Below are positions 52,171 to 60,415 of a stretch of 64,000 nucleotides of DNA, in pieces. The stretch's first letter is position 1. Each line of letters starts with the position of its first letter. The position numbers and the translations under genes are program-made. The notes below the pieces were generated by a model, which saw only the letters and a program-made list of their open reading frames with translations, was not told where the DNA came from and ran no database searches. The stretch is from Rhodospirillales bacterium (GTDB lineage: Bacteria; Pseudomonadota; Alphaproteobacteria; Rhodospirillales; Defluviicoccaceae): positions 1,485,501 through 1,549,500 of the forward strand of contig JADJQT010000001.1 in assembly GCA_016712595.1 (NCBI GenBank). Reading direction: 5' to 3'.

Positions 52171-54192
52171 TCAGAGGAAGGTGGAGATCCACCTGAAGAT
52201 CTCGGCGTTGATCCGTGTGCCTGAGTTGCCGTCGATGGCCGATGCCGCGAGGGTGAGCGCTCTCGCGCTGGTATGGACGGCGACGACCCGCGTCCGAGCG
52301 GGATTGTTGAATACCATCCACACCGGCGCCCCGCTTTGTCCCTCGTAGGTATCGACCGCATAGACGATCCGCTGCGGGCGGAGCCCGATGATCGTATCGC
52401 TATGGTGGTAGAGGAACTGGCTGGCGTCCTTATCTTTGGGATAGCCGGCGATGTTGACCGGCTGTCCGGTGAGCGCGGCGTCGTCGGCGCTCCACATCCC
52501 GAAGTATGCGGCGCCATCGATCGGGGCGTCGAGCTGGATGCAGCCGATGTCGTAATCCGGCTCCTGAGCGCTTTCGTAGCGTGGATGTACGGCGATGCGC
52601 TGGCTGGTGCGCACCGCGACGTGGTCCGATCCCCAGCGGGCGACAATGAGGGTAACGCCGGTCGCGCGTCCGCCGAGGCTCTCCTGGTCGAACAGGACGT
52701 GGCCAGCGGTGACGATGGTGCGTGGGCTGGCCAGCCAGCCGGTGCCCTGGAGGGAAAGGGATCTTGTCCCGGTGCAGACGAGGTGGCAGATCGCCCTCCA
52801 TGGCGCCTGCGCCATCAATTGCCGCGGAACGGGCTTGCGGCCGTCCTCGCCGCCGAAGATCGCCTCCAAGGAAAGGCTGTCGTCCGCCACTGCCACGGCA
52901 GTGGCTTCCCCGGTGGATGGCGGAGCAGAGGCCGCCGCCGGCGGCGGTGTGCCGGCGGCGAAAACCTCGATGGTCCCGGTTCTGGGCGCGACGCCGGTGG
53001 CGACGGCGATGGCGACGGGGGGGCGATCGGTATAAACGATGCCGGGCAGGCGCACGGCGAGATCAAAGCCGCGGCCGTCGATGCGGCCGCGGGCGACGCC
53101 ATGCTTCGTATCCATCGCTTCGATGGTCCCGCCCTTACCGTCAGCGAGCGCGACATGACCGACGCGGATCACCGTGCCGTCGCTGCGGGTCAGCGGCCGG
53201 CGGACGAGCGCGACACCGGCGATGGTTTTTGCCGCCTCCGCCGGTAGTACGTCCGCGCTGCTCGCCATCGCGTCGCGATACCACGCGCCGGAATAGGCAT
53301 TGAGTTTCTCGGGCGGAGCATGGTTGTCGACGCAACCGAAAACGACGCCGGTCGTCCGGTAAAGCAGCCACGAGGCGAACTCGGCGCAGTCCCACGGTCC
53401 GGTGAAGGCAGCCGCGGTGAAGGGGACGACCGCTCCCAGCTTGTAGGCCTCGCCGAGGTGCCCGAGCGCCGCTTCGATGAGAGCGTCCGGTGTTCCGTTT
53501 CCCGCTCCTGGCGCCGCGTACGCCTCCGGCATTTGCGTGGCGACGATTGGCGCGACGTCGTCAAGACGAACGATGTGCAGCTGCTGCAGGCGCTTGAGAA
53601 GAACCATCGTGCCGCACTGCTTGTCCGCCAGATCCGCATCGAAATGGCCATCCGCAGCGTATTTGCCCTGGGTGTAATGCTGGCTGAAGCTCCACAGATA
53701 GGGCGAAGGCACCGCCGGATGGTACAGCCGGTAGCCGAGGCCGTTGAACCGCTCGAAACGGTAGCTGGTACGAGCTATTCGCCAGTCGGTGGCGCCGGTG
53801 AACTTCTCGCAGGCGAGCGCGTCGGCCGCGCTTTCCTCCCAGGTGAAGGGTCCCGTGCCGGGGGGACGGCCCGACGGCACACGCACGGTCGGTCCGGTCA
53901 AAGGATCGCCGTTGTGCAGGTGCCGGGAAAAGCTGACGTTGGATTCGCGCATGTGCAGCGCGGCTAAAAACCACCAGGGAACAGCGGTGGTTGCCGCGAC
54001 GGCTTCGTAGCGCGGCCGATTTTTCGCCACCTTGCCGACGATTCCGTCGATCTCCGCGAGTTTGTCGTCGCGAATGCGGCACTGTTCCCATAAACGCGTG
54101 TAGTCGGCAACAACCTGATCGAATGGAACGCCTCTGGCGATTTCGGGCGCGCGCTCCCATGGACTCCCGTCAGCGGAGCCTCGCCCAACCAT
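52171..54192 (-). CDS. Three-domain hydrolase: lysozyme-like, NlpC/P60-like and V8/trypsin-like serine protease
   Basis: The 673-residue protein has three regions. Residues about 50-215 resemble a lysozyme-like fold, with AVPWWFLAALHMRESNVSFS (candidate catalytic Glu83). Residues about 240-395 look like an NlpC/P60 or CHAP-type peptidase: WDCAEFASWLL with Cys269 and GHVALADGKGG with His346. Residues about 465-673 form a trypsin-like domain with TAGHV (His498), DYDIG (Asp548) and GQSGAP (Ser620). ATG at 54192 has GGGGGAGG upstream. No signal peptide is seen, so export is unexplained. A lipoprotein gene follows. Confidence 0.75.
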   Translation of the reverse strand: MVGRGSADGSPWERAPEIARGVPFDQVVADYTRLWEQCRIRDDKLAEIDGIVGKVAKNRPRYEAVAATTAVPWWFLAALHMRESNVSFSRHLHNGDPLTGPTVRVPSGRPPGTGPFTWEESAADALACEKFTGATDWRIARTSYRFERFNGLGYRLYHPAVPSPYLWSFSQHYTQGKYAADGHFDADLADKQCGTMVLLKRLQQLHIVRLDDVAPIVATQMPEAYAAPGAGNGTPDALIEAALGHLGEAYKLGAVVPFTAAAFTGPWDCAEFASWLLYRTTGVVFGCVDNHAPPEKLNAYSGAWYRDAMASSADVLPAEAAKTIAGVALVRRPLTRSDGTVIRVGHVALADGKGGTIEAMDTKHGVARGRIDGRGFDLAVRLPGIVYTDRPPVAIAVATGVAPRTGTIEVFAAGTPPPAAASAPPSTGEATAVAVADDSLSLEAIFGGEDGRKPVPRQLMAQAPWRAICHLVCTGTRSLSLQGTGWLASPRTIVTAGHVLFDQESLGGRATGVTLIVARWGSDHVAVRTSQRIAVHPRYESAQEPDYDIGCIQLDAPIDGAAYFGMWSADDAALTGQPVNIAGYPKDKDASQFLYHHSDTIIGLRPQRIVYAVDTYEGQSGAPVWMVFNNPARTRVVAVHTSARALTLAASAIDGNSGTRINAEIFRWISTFL

Positions 54193-54345
54193 AAGCCTCC
54201 CCCGTATGTCCCGATCCCGGCAGCCTTGCGGCATACGATCGCCGCATTCCCCTTTGGCACGGCCCTTACCATGCCGCTGGAGGTCCATTGGTACTTCAAA
54301 CGGGGTGACCGTGCAACCTAATTATAGATTTTAAAAAATAAATAT

Positions 54346-54359
54346 ATTGTAATTACAAT
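54346..54359. promoter_or_regulatory. 14-bp palindrome in AT-rich DNA
   Basis: ATTGTAATTACAAT equals its own reverse complement. It lies 154 bp before the start of the multi-domain hydrolase gene (minus) and may be an operator for a dimeric regulator. Confidence 0.4.
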
Positions 54360-54630
54360 TACATAGGCATTTTTGCTCGTCCTGCGCGGCAGGCCGAATT
54401 GACCGCCTCGTCTCTCGCCTGACTTCACCAGTCCGATGGCATTTCCGGCGCACCTCCGATCCGGTGCGCAAGGGTGAGGACTGACCGCTTTTTCCTCAGA
54501 CCGGCGGTAGGCTAAGGCCCCTCTTGCTTGACTACAATGTATACGTGTATTGATGAAAAATAACCAACGCGGAGATAGAAAAATAGTTGCATAACCCTTA
54601 AAACGAGCATACATTTTTTTCAGACAGCTT

Positions 54631-54647
54631 TAACGATTAACTCGTTA
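54631..54647 (+). promoter_or_regulatory. Inverted repeat TAACGA-N5-TCGTTA before the small HExxH gene
   Basis: A perfect 6-bp inverted repeat with a 5-base spacer ends 17 bp before the ATG at 54665. It could be an operator that blocks transcription of the small gene. Confidence 0.35.
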
Positions 54648-54664
54648 TTTATGGAACTGCTGCC

Positions 54665-54964
54665 ATGATGAAGACACCCAGTATTCTCGCATTAGTTGCA
54701 GTAGTTTTGTCGTCGGGTGCTGCTGCGGCAAAGCCGATTGAGCCCCGCACATTGACGTGGAACATCGTGAGCGACCGGGAAATGAGCCGCATCTGCCGCG
54801 ACCACGGCCTCAGGCCGAATTGCGAAGGCATGGCGGCCTGGGACGGAGAGTTTCGGATGTGTGTGATCTGGACGCGCAGCCCGGGCGGGCCGTCAGACGG
54901 CGAAGGCTGGGCCGTCGTTCATCACGAGTTGCAACACTGCCAGGAAGGCCACTTTCACGACTGA
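54665..54964 (+). CDS. Small secreted protein with HExxH zinc-peptidase-like motif
   Basis: This 99-residue protein has a signal peptide (hydrophobic SILALVAVVLSS, cut after AAAA) and a 75-residue mature part with four cysteines (near 44, 53, 66 and 92). HELQH at residues 87-91 fits the HExxH zinc-binding motif, with another His at 96 (EGHFHD). It is far smaller than a normal metallopeptidase, so it may bind zinc without full activity. ATG at 54665 or the next codon starts it; the site upstream is weak. It lies behind AT-rich DNA. Confidence 0.68.
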   Translation: MMKTPSILALVAVVLSSGAAAAKPIEPRTLTWNIVSDREMSRICRDHGLRPNCEGMAAWDGEFRMCVIWTRSPGGPSDGEGWAVVHHELQHCQEGHFHD

Positions 54965-55071
54965 GCGCAGCCTATTTCCGGCGCGCATCCCTATGCGCGT
55001 ACGGAAGTGGGCTCAAAGGATCGGGCGGCGCGATCCACGCCGGCTCATCTCTGCGCACAATCCCATCATCA

Positions 55072-55105
55072 AACGCGGCCTATCAGAAAACGCGGCCTAT
55101 CAGAA
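55072..55105. repeat. Perfect 17-bp tandem repeat
   Basis: AACGCGGCCTATCAGAA occurs twice in a row (55072-55088 and 55089-55105) between the small HExxH gene and rplI. No gene overlaps it convincingly. Confidence 0.8.
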
Positions 55106-55175
55106 GGCGAGGGGAACGAAAAACACCGCGTGAACATCGTGCGGCGATACGCGGCCAGGAGAGGGCGATCGGTTG

Positions 55176-55210
55176 GGGGGATCAACACGCCGTGAACGCG
55201 CTGATCCCCC
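55176..55210 (-). terminator. Hairpin after rplI
   Basis: GGGGGATCA (55176-55184) and TGATCCCCC (55202-55210) form a 9-bp stem with a 17-base loop. It lies 5 bases past the rplI stop on the minus strand. There is no T run, so it may be a weak terminator or an RNA-protecting hairpin. Confidence 0.55.
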
Positions 55211-55214
55211 AAGA

Positions 55215-55838
55215 CTATTCCGGCTGAGCGGCCGCTGCCGCCTGTAAGGCCTCTTCGATGCTGTCTTCGAGGGATTCCTCCGCCTCTCGCATTGCCTGCG
55301 CCTGCTGCTCGAAGGCGAGTTCTTCTTCTTCGCGCCGCTCGGCGCCGGTCCGGGTGATCGCCGCTCCCGTCCGCTGCTGCGTTTCCGCTTCGTCCGGCGT
55401 GCGGGCGACGTTGACGATGACGGTCACGATGACTTCCGGGTGCAGTCCGATGCCGACCTTGTGCAGGCCGAGGGACTTGATCGGCTGATTGAGCCTTATC
55501 TGGTTCCGCGCGACGGTGAAGCCTGCATCGGAGACTGCCTCGGCGATATCGCGCGCCGTGGCCGATCCGTAGAGCTGCCCGGATTCGCCCGCCTGTCGGA
55601 TCAGGACGACGGTGATACCGTCAAGCTTGGCGGCGACCGCTTCGGCTTCCGCCCGACGCTCAAGGTTGGTTGCTTCCAGTTGCGAGCGCTGCGCTTCAAA
55701 ACGTTTGCGGTTCTCCGCGGTTGCCCGCACCGCCTTTTTCGTCGGCAGCAGATAGTTGCGCGCATAGCCAGGCTTCACCCTGACGGCGTCGCCCATCTGA
55801 CCGAGGTGTTCGATACGCTCCAGCAGGATGATTTCCAT
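55215..55838 (-). CDS. rplI: 50S ribosomal protein L9, with long C-terminal tail
   Basis: The start MEIILLERIEHLGQMGDAV and the KPGYARNYLLPTKKAV block are those of L9. The 207-residue protein is about 55 residues longer than the common form. The extra C-terminal part is rich in Glu, Ala and Gln (EEEELAFEQQAQAMREAEE) and probably helical. It is the last gene of the rpsF-rpsR-DUF2232-rplI operon. A hairpin lies 5 bases after the stop. Confidence 0.97.
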   Translation of the reverse strand: MEIILLERIEHLGQMGDAVRVKPGYARNYLLPTKKAVRATAENRKRFEAQRSQLEATNLERRAEAEAVAAKLDGITVVLIRQAGESGQLYGSATARDIAEAVSDAGFTVARNQIRLNQPIKSLGLHKVGIGLHPEVIVTVIVNVARTPDEAETQQRTGAAITRTGAERREEEELAFEQQAQAMREAEESLEDSIEEALQAAAAAQPE

Positions 55839-55856
55839 TTCAGGCTCCTTAAATTC

Positions 55857-56792
55857 CTACTCTTTCCGTTCGGGAGGGGTAGCGCTTGCCAAGCGGTGGC
55901 GAACGCCGATCCACTGATCAATGACGCCGAGCATGGCCACAAGCCCGGCGACAACGACAAAAACGACCAAAAGAACGACATAAAAACAGCCCAGCGCCAG
56001 AACCGGCATCGGTGTTCGCCGGGCGATCACATGCGCGCAGGCAAGGCCGACGAAGAAATATGGCGTCAGCAGCACCACCGCGATGTTGCGAGCGAGGAAC
56101 GCCAGGTCGCCACCGGCAACCAGCGCCGTGGCCGCCGAGCCAACCAGCACCCATTCGAGCCATGACGGCACACGGATGTCTGACCAGTTCGGGCGCGGCC
56201 TCAGGTTCCAGTCGCGCGCCACGAGCAGGCTTTGTGCCAAGGCGGCGTTGATGACGAGCATCGCCAGCCAGCTCACGGCGGAGAAGCCGAGAAACAGCGG
56301 AGCGAGTTCTCTGACCAGCAGATGACGCGCGTTCTCGTCCATTGACGTCAACGTACCGTCGATCGCCGCCGACAACATCGCGCCGATCGAAGCTTCGAGC
56401 CCGACGTCGCTGCGGCTTGACCAGGCAGTCGCCAAGACGACGAAGGCAACGAGCAGGGTGAGCGAGGCGAGCACGGTGCCGATTGGCTGCCATCCGTCCG
56501 CGCTTGTCAGTCGTGGCCGGAGCGCCTGCTGGACGATCAACCACGACGGAATCACATGCATGCCGCCATAGAGCCCGGCGCCGGCATAGCCGCCGAAGAT
56601 CAGCGCGACGCTCAGACCGGCCGCAGCGGCAAAGCCGAAGGCCCCCGCCCCCAGCCCGAGACCGACCATGAGCAGGGGCAGCGGTGCGAGGTACACCAGC
56701 AGAATGCCGACTGGCGCGCCGGACAGCGCTGCCAGCACCGCGGCACCACTGAGACCGCCGCTGCCGACCGCGACCAGCGCGGCATTGCCCAT
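55857..56792 (-). CDS. DUF2232 integral membrane protein
   Basis: The 311-residue protein has about eight hydrophobic segments, the number expected for DUF2232. It lies between rpsR and rplI, the usual alphaproteobacterial position of this family. Function is unknown. ATG at 56792 has GAGGAGGAACGGAC upstream, which decides the start over an earlier in-frame codon. Conserved-looking motifs are LVYLAPLPLLMVGLGLG near the N-terminus and the Ala/Gly-rich second helix. Confidence 0.87.
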   Translation of the reverse strand: MGNAALVAVGSGGLSGAAVLAALSGAPVGILLVYLAPLPLLMVGLGLGAGAFGFAAAAGLSVALIFGGYAGAGLYGGMHVIPSWLIVQQALRPRLTSADGWQPIGTVLASLTLLVAFVVLATAWSSRSDVGLEASIGAMLSAAIDGTLTSMDENARHLLVRELAPLFLGFSAVSWLAMLVINAALAQSLLVARDWNLRPRPNWSDIRVPSWLEWVLVGSAATALVAGGDLAFLARNIAVVLLTPYFFVGLACAHVIARRTPMPVLALGCFYVVLLVVFVVVAGLVAMLGVIDQWIGVRHRLASATPPERKE

Positions 56793-56871
56793 GTCCGTTC
56801 CTCCTCGACTCGCCAAACGCCCGCCCGGCGACCGGACCGGCGTCCGTCCGCGGGCAAAAGGCGCTGTGATG

Positions 56872-57102
56872 CTAACGAATCAGATACGGCAACAGCGCAA
56901 GGAAGCGCGCACGCTTGATCGCACGGGCCAGCTCACGCTGTTTGGGCGCCGAGACCGCGGTGATGCGGCTGGGTACGATTTTGCCACGCTCGGAGACGAA
57001 TCGCTGCAGCAGCTTGATGTCCTTGTAATCGATCACGGGCGCGTTGGCGCCGGAAAACGGGCAGCTCTTGCGGCGGCGAAAAAACGGACGGCGCGCGTTC
57101 AT
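56872..57102 (-). CDS. rpsR: 30S ribosomal protein S18
   Basis: The 76-residue protein starts MNARRPFFRRRKSCPFSG and contains IDYKDIKLLQRFVSERGKI and the ITAVSAPKQRELARAIKRAR pattern of S18, which binds S6 on the platform of the small subunit. ATG at 57102 is correct; the longer frame is a shadow of rpsF. It follows rpsF by four bases. Confidence 0.97.
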   Translation of the reverse strand: MNARRPFFRRRKSCPFSGANAPVIDYKDIKLLQRFVSERGKIVPSRITAVSAPKQRELARAIKRARFLALLPYLIR

Positions 57103-57106
57103 CCTC

Positions 57107-57610
57107 TTACTCCTGGTCCTGCGACGACGTGGCCGGTTGCCACGAGCCTGCGCCGTCGGCATCGGTTCCGGCAGCCGGTCTGCGCTCGGAGCGCTCGCCA
57201 CCGCGGAAGCGATCTTCGCGATGGCGGTCCTCACGGGGCGGACGGTCCCCGAAGCGGTCGTCGCGGCGCGGGCGATCGTCACGGGTCGAGCGGCTCAGCA
57301 TGATGGCACTCGGGCCTTCCTGCAGTTCCTCGACGCGGATCGTCAGATGGCGGATAATGTCTTCGTTCAGGCGCATTTGCCGTTCCATCTCCAGGACCGC
57401 CGCCGGCGGCGCGTCGAGATTGAGCAGCATGTAATGACCCTTGCGATTCTTGCGGATGCGGAACGAGAGACCGCGAAGGCCCCAGTATTCGCGCTTGGCG
57501 ACGGTTCCGCTTCCCTCTTCGACGATCTTGGCAAAATTGTCGGTCAGCGCCTCGACTTGCGGCGCAGAGATGTCCTGGCGCGCGATGAACACGCACTCAT
57601 AATACGGCAC
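57107..57610 (-). CDS. rpsF: 30S ribosomal protein S6, with charged C-terminal tail
   Basis: The protein starts with PYYECVFIARQDISAPQVEA after a GTG and keeps the S6 core (about residues 1-95), with NRKGHYMLLNLDAPP and MERQMRLNEDIIRHLTIRV. The remaining 70 residues are Arg/Asp/Glu-rich repeats such as DDRFGDRPPREDRHREDRF, common in alphaproteobacterial S6. GGGAG lies 9 bases before the GTG. It is first in the ribosomal operon. Confidence 0.95.
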   Translation of the reverse strand: MPYYECVFIARQDISAPQVEALTDNFAKIVEEGSGTVAKREYWGLRGLSFRIRKNRKGHYMLLNLDAPPAAVLEMERQMRLNEDIIRHLTIRVEELQEGPSAIMLSRSTRDDRPRRDDRFGDRPPREDRHREDRFRGGERSERRPAAGTDADGAGSWQPATSSQDQE

Positions 57611-57916
57611 CTTATTATTCTCCCTCTGGCTTATCTCAGCCGACACCGGTCGACATAGCCGGATGAGCCCGGCAAGGAGGCCAAGCGGCGAAAAAAGCAC
57701 GATCCTTCGCGTCGCGCAAGTCTTTCGCTCGACACGGATGCATGTCACGGTCAACAGACCGCAACGCGCCCCGTGCTTGACACGGCAAATTGGTCGTGCA
57801 TCGTCACTTCGTGCCGCGCGGGACGAGCTCCGATCGTGGTTTCTGAAGCCGGCGCATCGAAGCTGCGGCAATGACTCGCGGCGGGCGGGACGCATCGGCA
57901 GGAATTAAGGTAACGC
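57611..57916. other. Divergent promoter region, 306 bp
   Basis: This region lies between rpsF (minus) and fabG (plus). A TTGACA at 57777-57782 could be a -35 for fabG, but no good -10 is seen 16-18 bases later. No gene is supported. Confidence 0.5.
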
Positions 57917-58657
57917 ATGTTCGATTTGACAGGAAAGCGCGCCTTGGTGACCGGGGGGTCCGGCGCAATCGGCGCGGCGATCGCCCGGGCGCTTGCCAGC
58001 CAGGGCGCGATTGTCGGTATTTCCGGGACACGCATCTCGGCGCTTGAGCGGATCGCGGCCGATTTGCCGGCAACGGCGAAAGTTTTGCCCGCCGATCTGG
58101 CCGCCGACGGCGCCGCCGAGGCGCTGGCGAGCGCTGCGAACGAGGCCCTGGGGCAGGTCGACATTCTCGTCAATAACGCCGGCATCACTCGGGATGGTCT
58201 CGCCCTGCGGATGTCCGACGCCGACTGGAATGCCGTTCTCGACGTTGATCTTTCAGCGCCGTTCCGGCTCACCCGCGCGCTCCTGCGCGGCATGGTCAAA
58301 CGGCGGTGGGGCCGGATTATCGGCATCACCTCCGTGGTTGCAGCCATCGGCAATCCGGGTCAGACGAACTACGCCGCGGCGAAGGCGGGAATGATCGGTA
58401 TGACCAAGGCGCTGGCTCACGAGGTGGCAAATCGCGGAATTACGGCCAACTGCGTGGCTCCGGGCTTTATCGAATCTGACATGACCGCGGCGCTGCCGGA
58501 GGCGCGTCGACAGGCGGTGCTGTCGGCGGTGCCCGCTGGCCGTCTCGGCGCGCCCGAAGACATTGCCGCCTGCGTCGTTTACCTTGCCGCCGAGGAGGGC
58601 GCCTACGTGACCGGCCAGACCCTGCATGTGAACGGCGGCATGGCGATGCCCTCATGA
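57917..58657 (+). CDS. fabG: 3-oxoacyl-[acyl-carrier-protein] reductase
   Basis: FabG reduces the 3-keto group in fatty-acid synthesis with NADPH. The 246-residue SDR has GGSGAIGAAIA (residues 12-22) at the cofactor site, NNAGITRDG, the catalytic Ser then NYAAAKAGMIG (Tyr and Lys) and the end TGQTLHVNGGMAM. It is followed by acpP and fabF, the standard fatty-acid synthesis order. Confidence 0.97.
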   Translation: MFDLTGKRALVTGGSGAIGAAIARALASQGAIVGISGTRISALERIAADLPATAKVLPADLAADGAAEALASAANEALGQVDILVNNAGITRDGLALRMSDADWNAVLDVDLSAPFRLTRALLRGMVKRRWGRIIGITSVVAAIGNPGQTNYAAAKAGMIGMTKALAHEVANRGITANCVAPGFIESDMTAALPEARRQAVLSAVPAGRLGAPEDIAACVVYLAAEEGAYVTGQTLHVNGGMAMPS

Positions 58658-58823
58658 GCGACACACCGTTGTCGCGAGGGTGTCACGCGCTTCGGTCCGG
58701 CGCTGGTCAGGGCCGAGAAAGTGTGTTACGAAGCGCCGCTCTTGCCGCGGCGCAACAGACGATCGTGCCCGGGGGACAGGGCCGAAAACAATCCACAAGT
58801 CAATCAGATCGAGGGAAGAACCG

Positions 58824-59060
58824 ATGAATGACGTCGCCGAGCGGGTCAAGAAAATCATTGTCGAGCATTTGGGTGTCGAGGAAGGTAAAGTGGTCGAGAA
58901 CGCCAGTTTTATCGATGATCTCGGCGCGGACAGCCTCGATACCGTCGAACTTGTGATGGCCTTCGAGGAAGAATTCGGTATCGAGATTCCGGACGAGGCC
59001 GCGGAAAAGATTCTGAGCGTCAAGGATGCCGTCGACTACATCAAGAACGCGACCGCCTAG
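58824..59060 (+). CDS. acpP: Acyl carrier protein
   Basis: This 78-residue protein carries the growing acyl chain on a phosphopantetheine. The attachment serine is Ser37 in DLGADSLDTVELV. Acidic helices follow, as in all ACPs. ATG at 58824 has GAGGGAAG upstream and gives the family N-terminus; the frame upstream is unrelated. Confidence 0.98.
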   Translation: MNDVAERVKKIIVEHLGVEEGKVVENASFIDDLGADSLDTVELVMAFEEEFGIEIPDEAAEKILSVKDAVDYIKNATA

Positions 59061-59138
59061 CGGCTTGGCCGGCCGACGAATGCTTCCGACGGATCGTCGC
59101 GGAGTGACGGGGGAGCAGTCAGAGGACGGGAGTACGCG

Positions 59139-60401
59139 ATGAAACGTGTCGTCATCACCGGCATGGGGCTGGTGTCGCCGCTCGGTTGCGGAGTGAATGT
59201 CAATTGGGAGCGTCTGATCGCTGGCGAGTCCGGCATCCGCGCCATCCAGACGTTCGACGTCTCCGACTTGCCGGCAAGGGTGGCGGGTCAGGTTCCGCGC
59301 GGCGAGACCGCGAGCGGTGCCTTCAATGCTGACGAGTGGGTGCCGCCGAAGGACCAGCGGCGGATGGATAGTTTCATCGTCTTCGCGATGGCGGCGACCG
59401 AGCAGGCGGTGAGCGACGCCGGCTGGAAGCCGCAAAGCGAGGAAGACCGCATCCGCACGGGGGTGTTGATTGGCTCCGGGATCGGTGGATTGCCGGAAAT
59501 CGCCAAGGGTGCGGCGCTGATGGAGACGGGCCAGACCCGCCGGCTCAGCCCGTTCTTCATTCCCGCAGCGCTGATCAACCTCGCGAGCGGGCACGTTTCG
59601 ATCCGGTATGGCTTCAAGGGGCCCAATCACTCGGTGGTCACGGCGTGCGCGACCGGCGCGCATGCGATCGGTGACGCCGCCCGTATGATCATGTGGGACG
59701 ACGCCGACGTCATGATTGCCGGTGGCGCGGAAGCGGCGATCTGCCGCCTTGGAATTGCCGGATTCGCCGCTGCCCGCGCCTTATCGACGAAATTCAACGA
59801 TACGCCGCAAAGAGCGTCCCGGCCGTGGGATAAGGAGCGCGACGGTTTCGTGATGGGCGAGGGGGCCGGCGTCCTCGTCCTCGAGGAACTGGAGCATGCG
59901 AAGAAGCGCGGCGCGACGATCTATGCCGAAGTCATCGGCTACGGGATGTCCGGCGATGCCCACCACATAACGGCGCCCGCGGACGATGGCAGCGGTGCAT
60001 CGCGCTGCATGGAGATGGCCTTTCGCCGCGCCGGCATCGCCCCGGACGAAATCGACTATATCAATGCGCACGGAACGTCGACCCCTCTGGGCGACGAGAT
60101 CGAGCTCGGGGCGGTCAAGCGGCTGTTCGGTGACGCCGCCTATTCGGTGATGATGTCTTCGACCAAGTCGTCGATCGGTCACCTGCTGGGAGCGGCCGGC
60201 GCCGCCGAGGCGATCTTCTCGATCAAGGCGATCGAGACCGGGCAAATTCCGCCAACCCTCAACCTCGACAATCCGTCGGACGGTTGCGACATCGACCTCG
60301 TCCCGCACGTCGCTAAGGAACGTCCGGTTCGGGCCGCGCTGTCCAATTCGTTCGGCTTTGGCGGCACCAACGCGTCGCTGATCTTCCGTAAGCTGAACTG
60401 A
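59139..60401 (+). CDS. fabF: 3-oxoacyl-[acyl-carrier-protein] synthase II
   Basis: KAS II elongates the acyl-ACP chain by Claisen condensation. The 420-residue protein starts MKRVVITGMGLVSPLGCGV and has the nucleophile Cys in VVTACATGAHAIGD (about residue 170), NAHGTSTPLGD and SSIGHLLGAAGAAEA, which give the two catalytic His, and ends GFGGTNASLIF. It lies 15 bp before mltG, so it may share the transcript. Confidence 0.97.
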   Translation: MKRVVITGMGLVSPLGCGVNVNWERLIAGESGIRAIQTFDVSDLPARVAGQVPRGETASGAFNADEWVPPKDQRRMDSFIVFAMAATEQAVSDAGWKPQSEEDRIRTGVLIGSGIGGLPEIAKGAALMETGQTRRLSPFFIPAALINLASGHVSIRYGFKGPNHSVVTACATGAHAIGDAARMIMWDDADVMIAGGAEAAICRLGIAGFAAARALSTKFNDTPQRASRPWDKERDGFVMGEGAGVLVLEELEHAKKRGATIYAEVIGYGMSGDAHHITAPADDGSGASRCMEMAFRRAGIAPDEIDYINAHGTSTPLGDEIELGAVKRLFGDAAYSVMMSSTKSSIGHLLGAAGAAEAIFSIKAIETGQIPPTLNLDNPSDGCDIDLVPHVAKERPVRAALSNSFGFGGTNASLIFRKLN

Positions 60402-60415
60402 GGGCGCGCGGCGCC

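Larger units (their letters stand above)
54193..54664. other. AT-rich divergent intergenic region, 472 bp
   Basis: This region lies between the multi-domain hydrolase gene (minus) and a small secreted protein gene (plus). The parts 54312-54370 and 54530-54665 are strongly AT-rich, unlike the rest of the window. A 14-bp perfect palindrome lies at 54346-54359 and a TAACGA/TCGTTA inverted repeat at 54631-54647. A 98-codon minus-strand frame is not convincing as a gene. Confidence 0.65.

Noticed and set aside
54318..54614. Minus-strand frame of 98 codons in AT-rich DNA
   Set aside because: It has no ribosome binding site and its composition changes along its length; it looks like chance.
57777..57800. 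Strong promoter for fabG from TTGACA
   Set aside because: No acceptable -10 sequence follows at 16-18 bases, so it is only noted within the intergenic entry.
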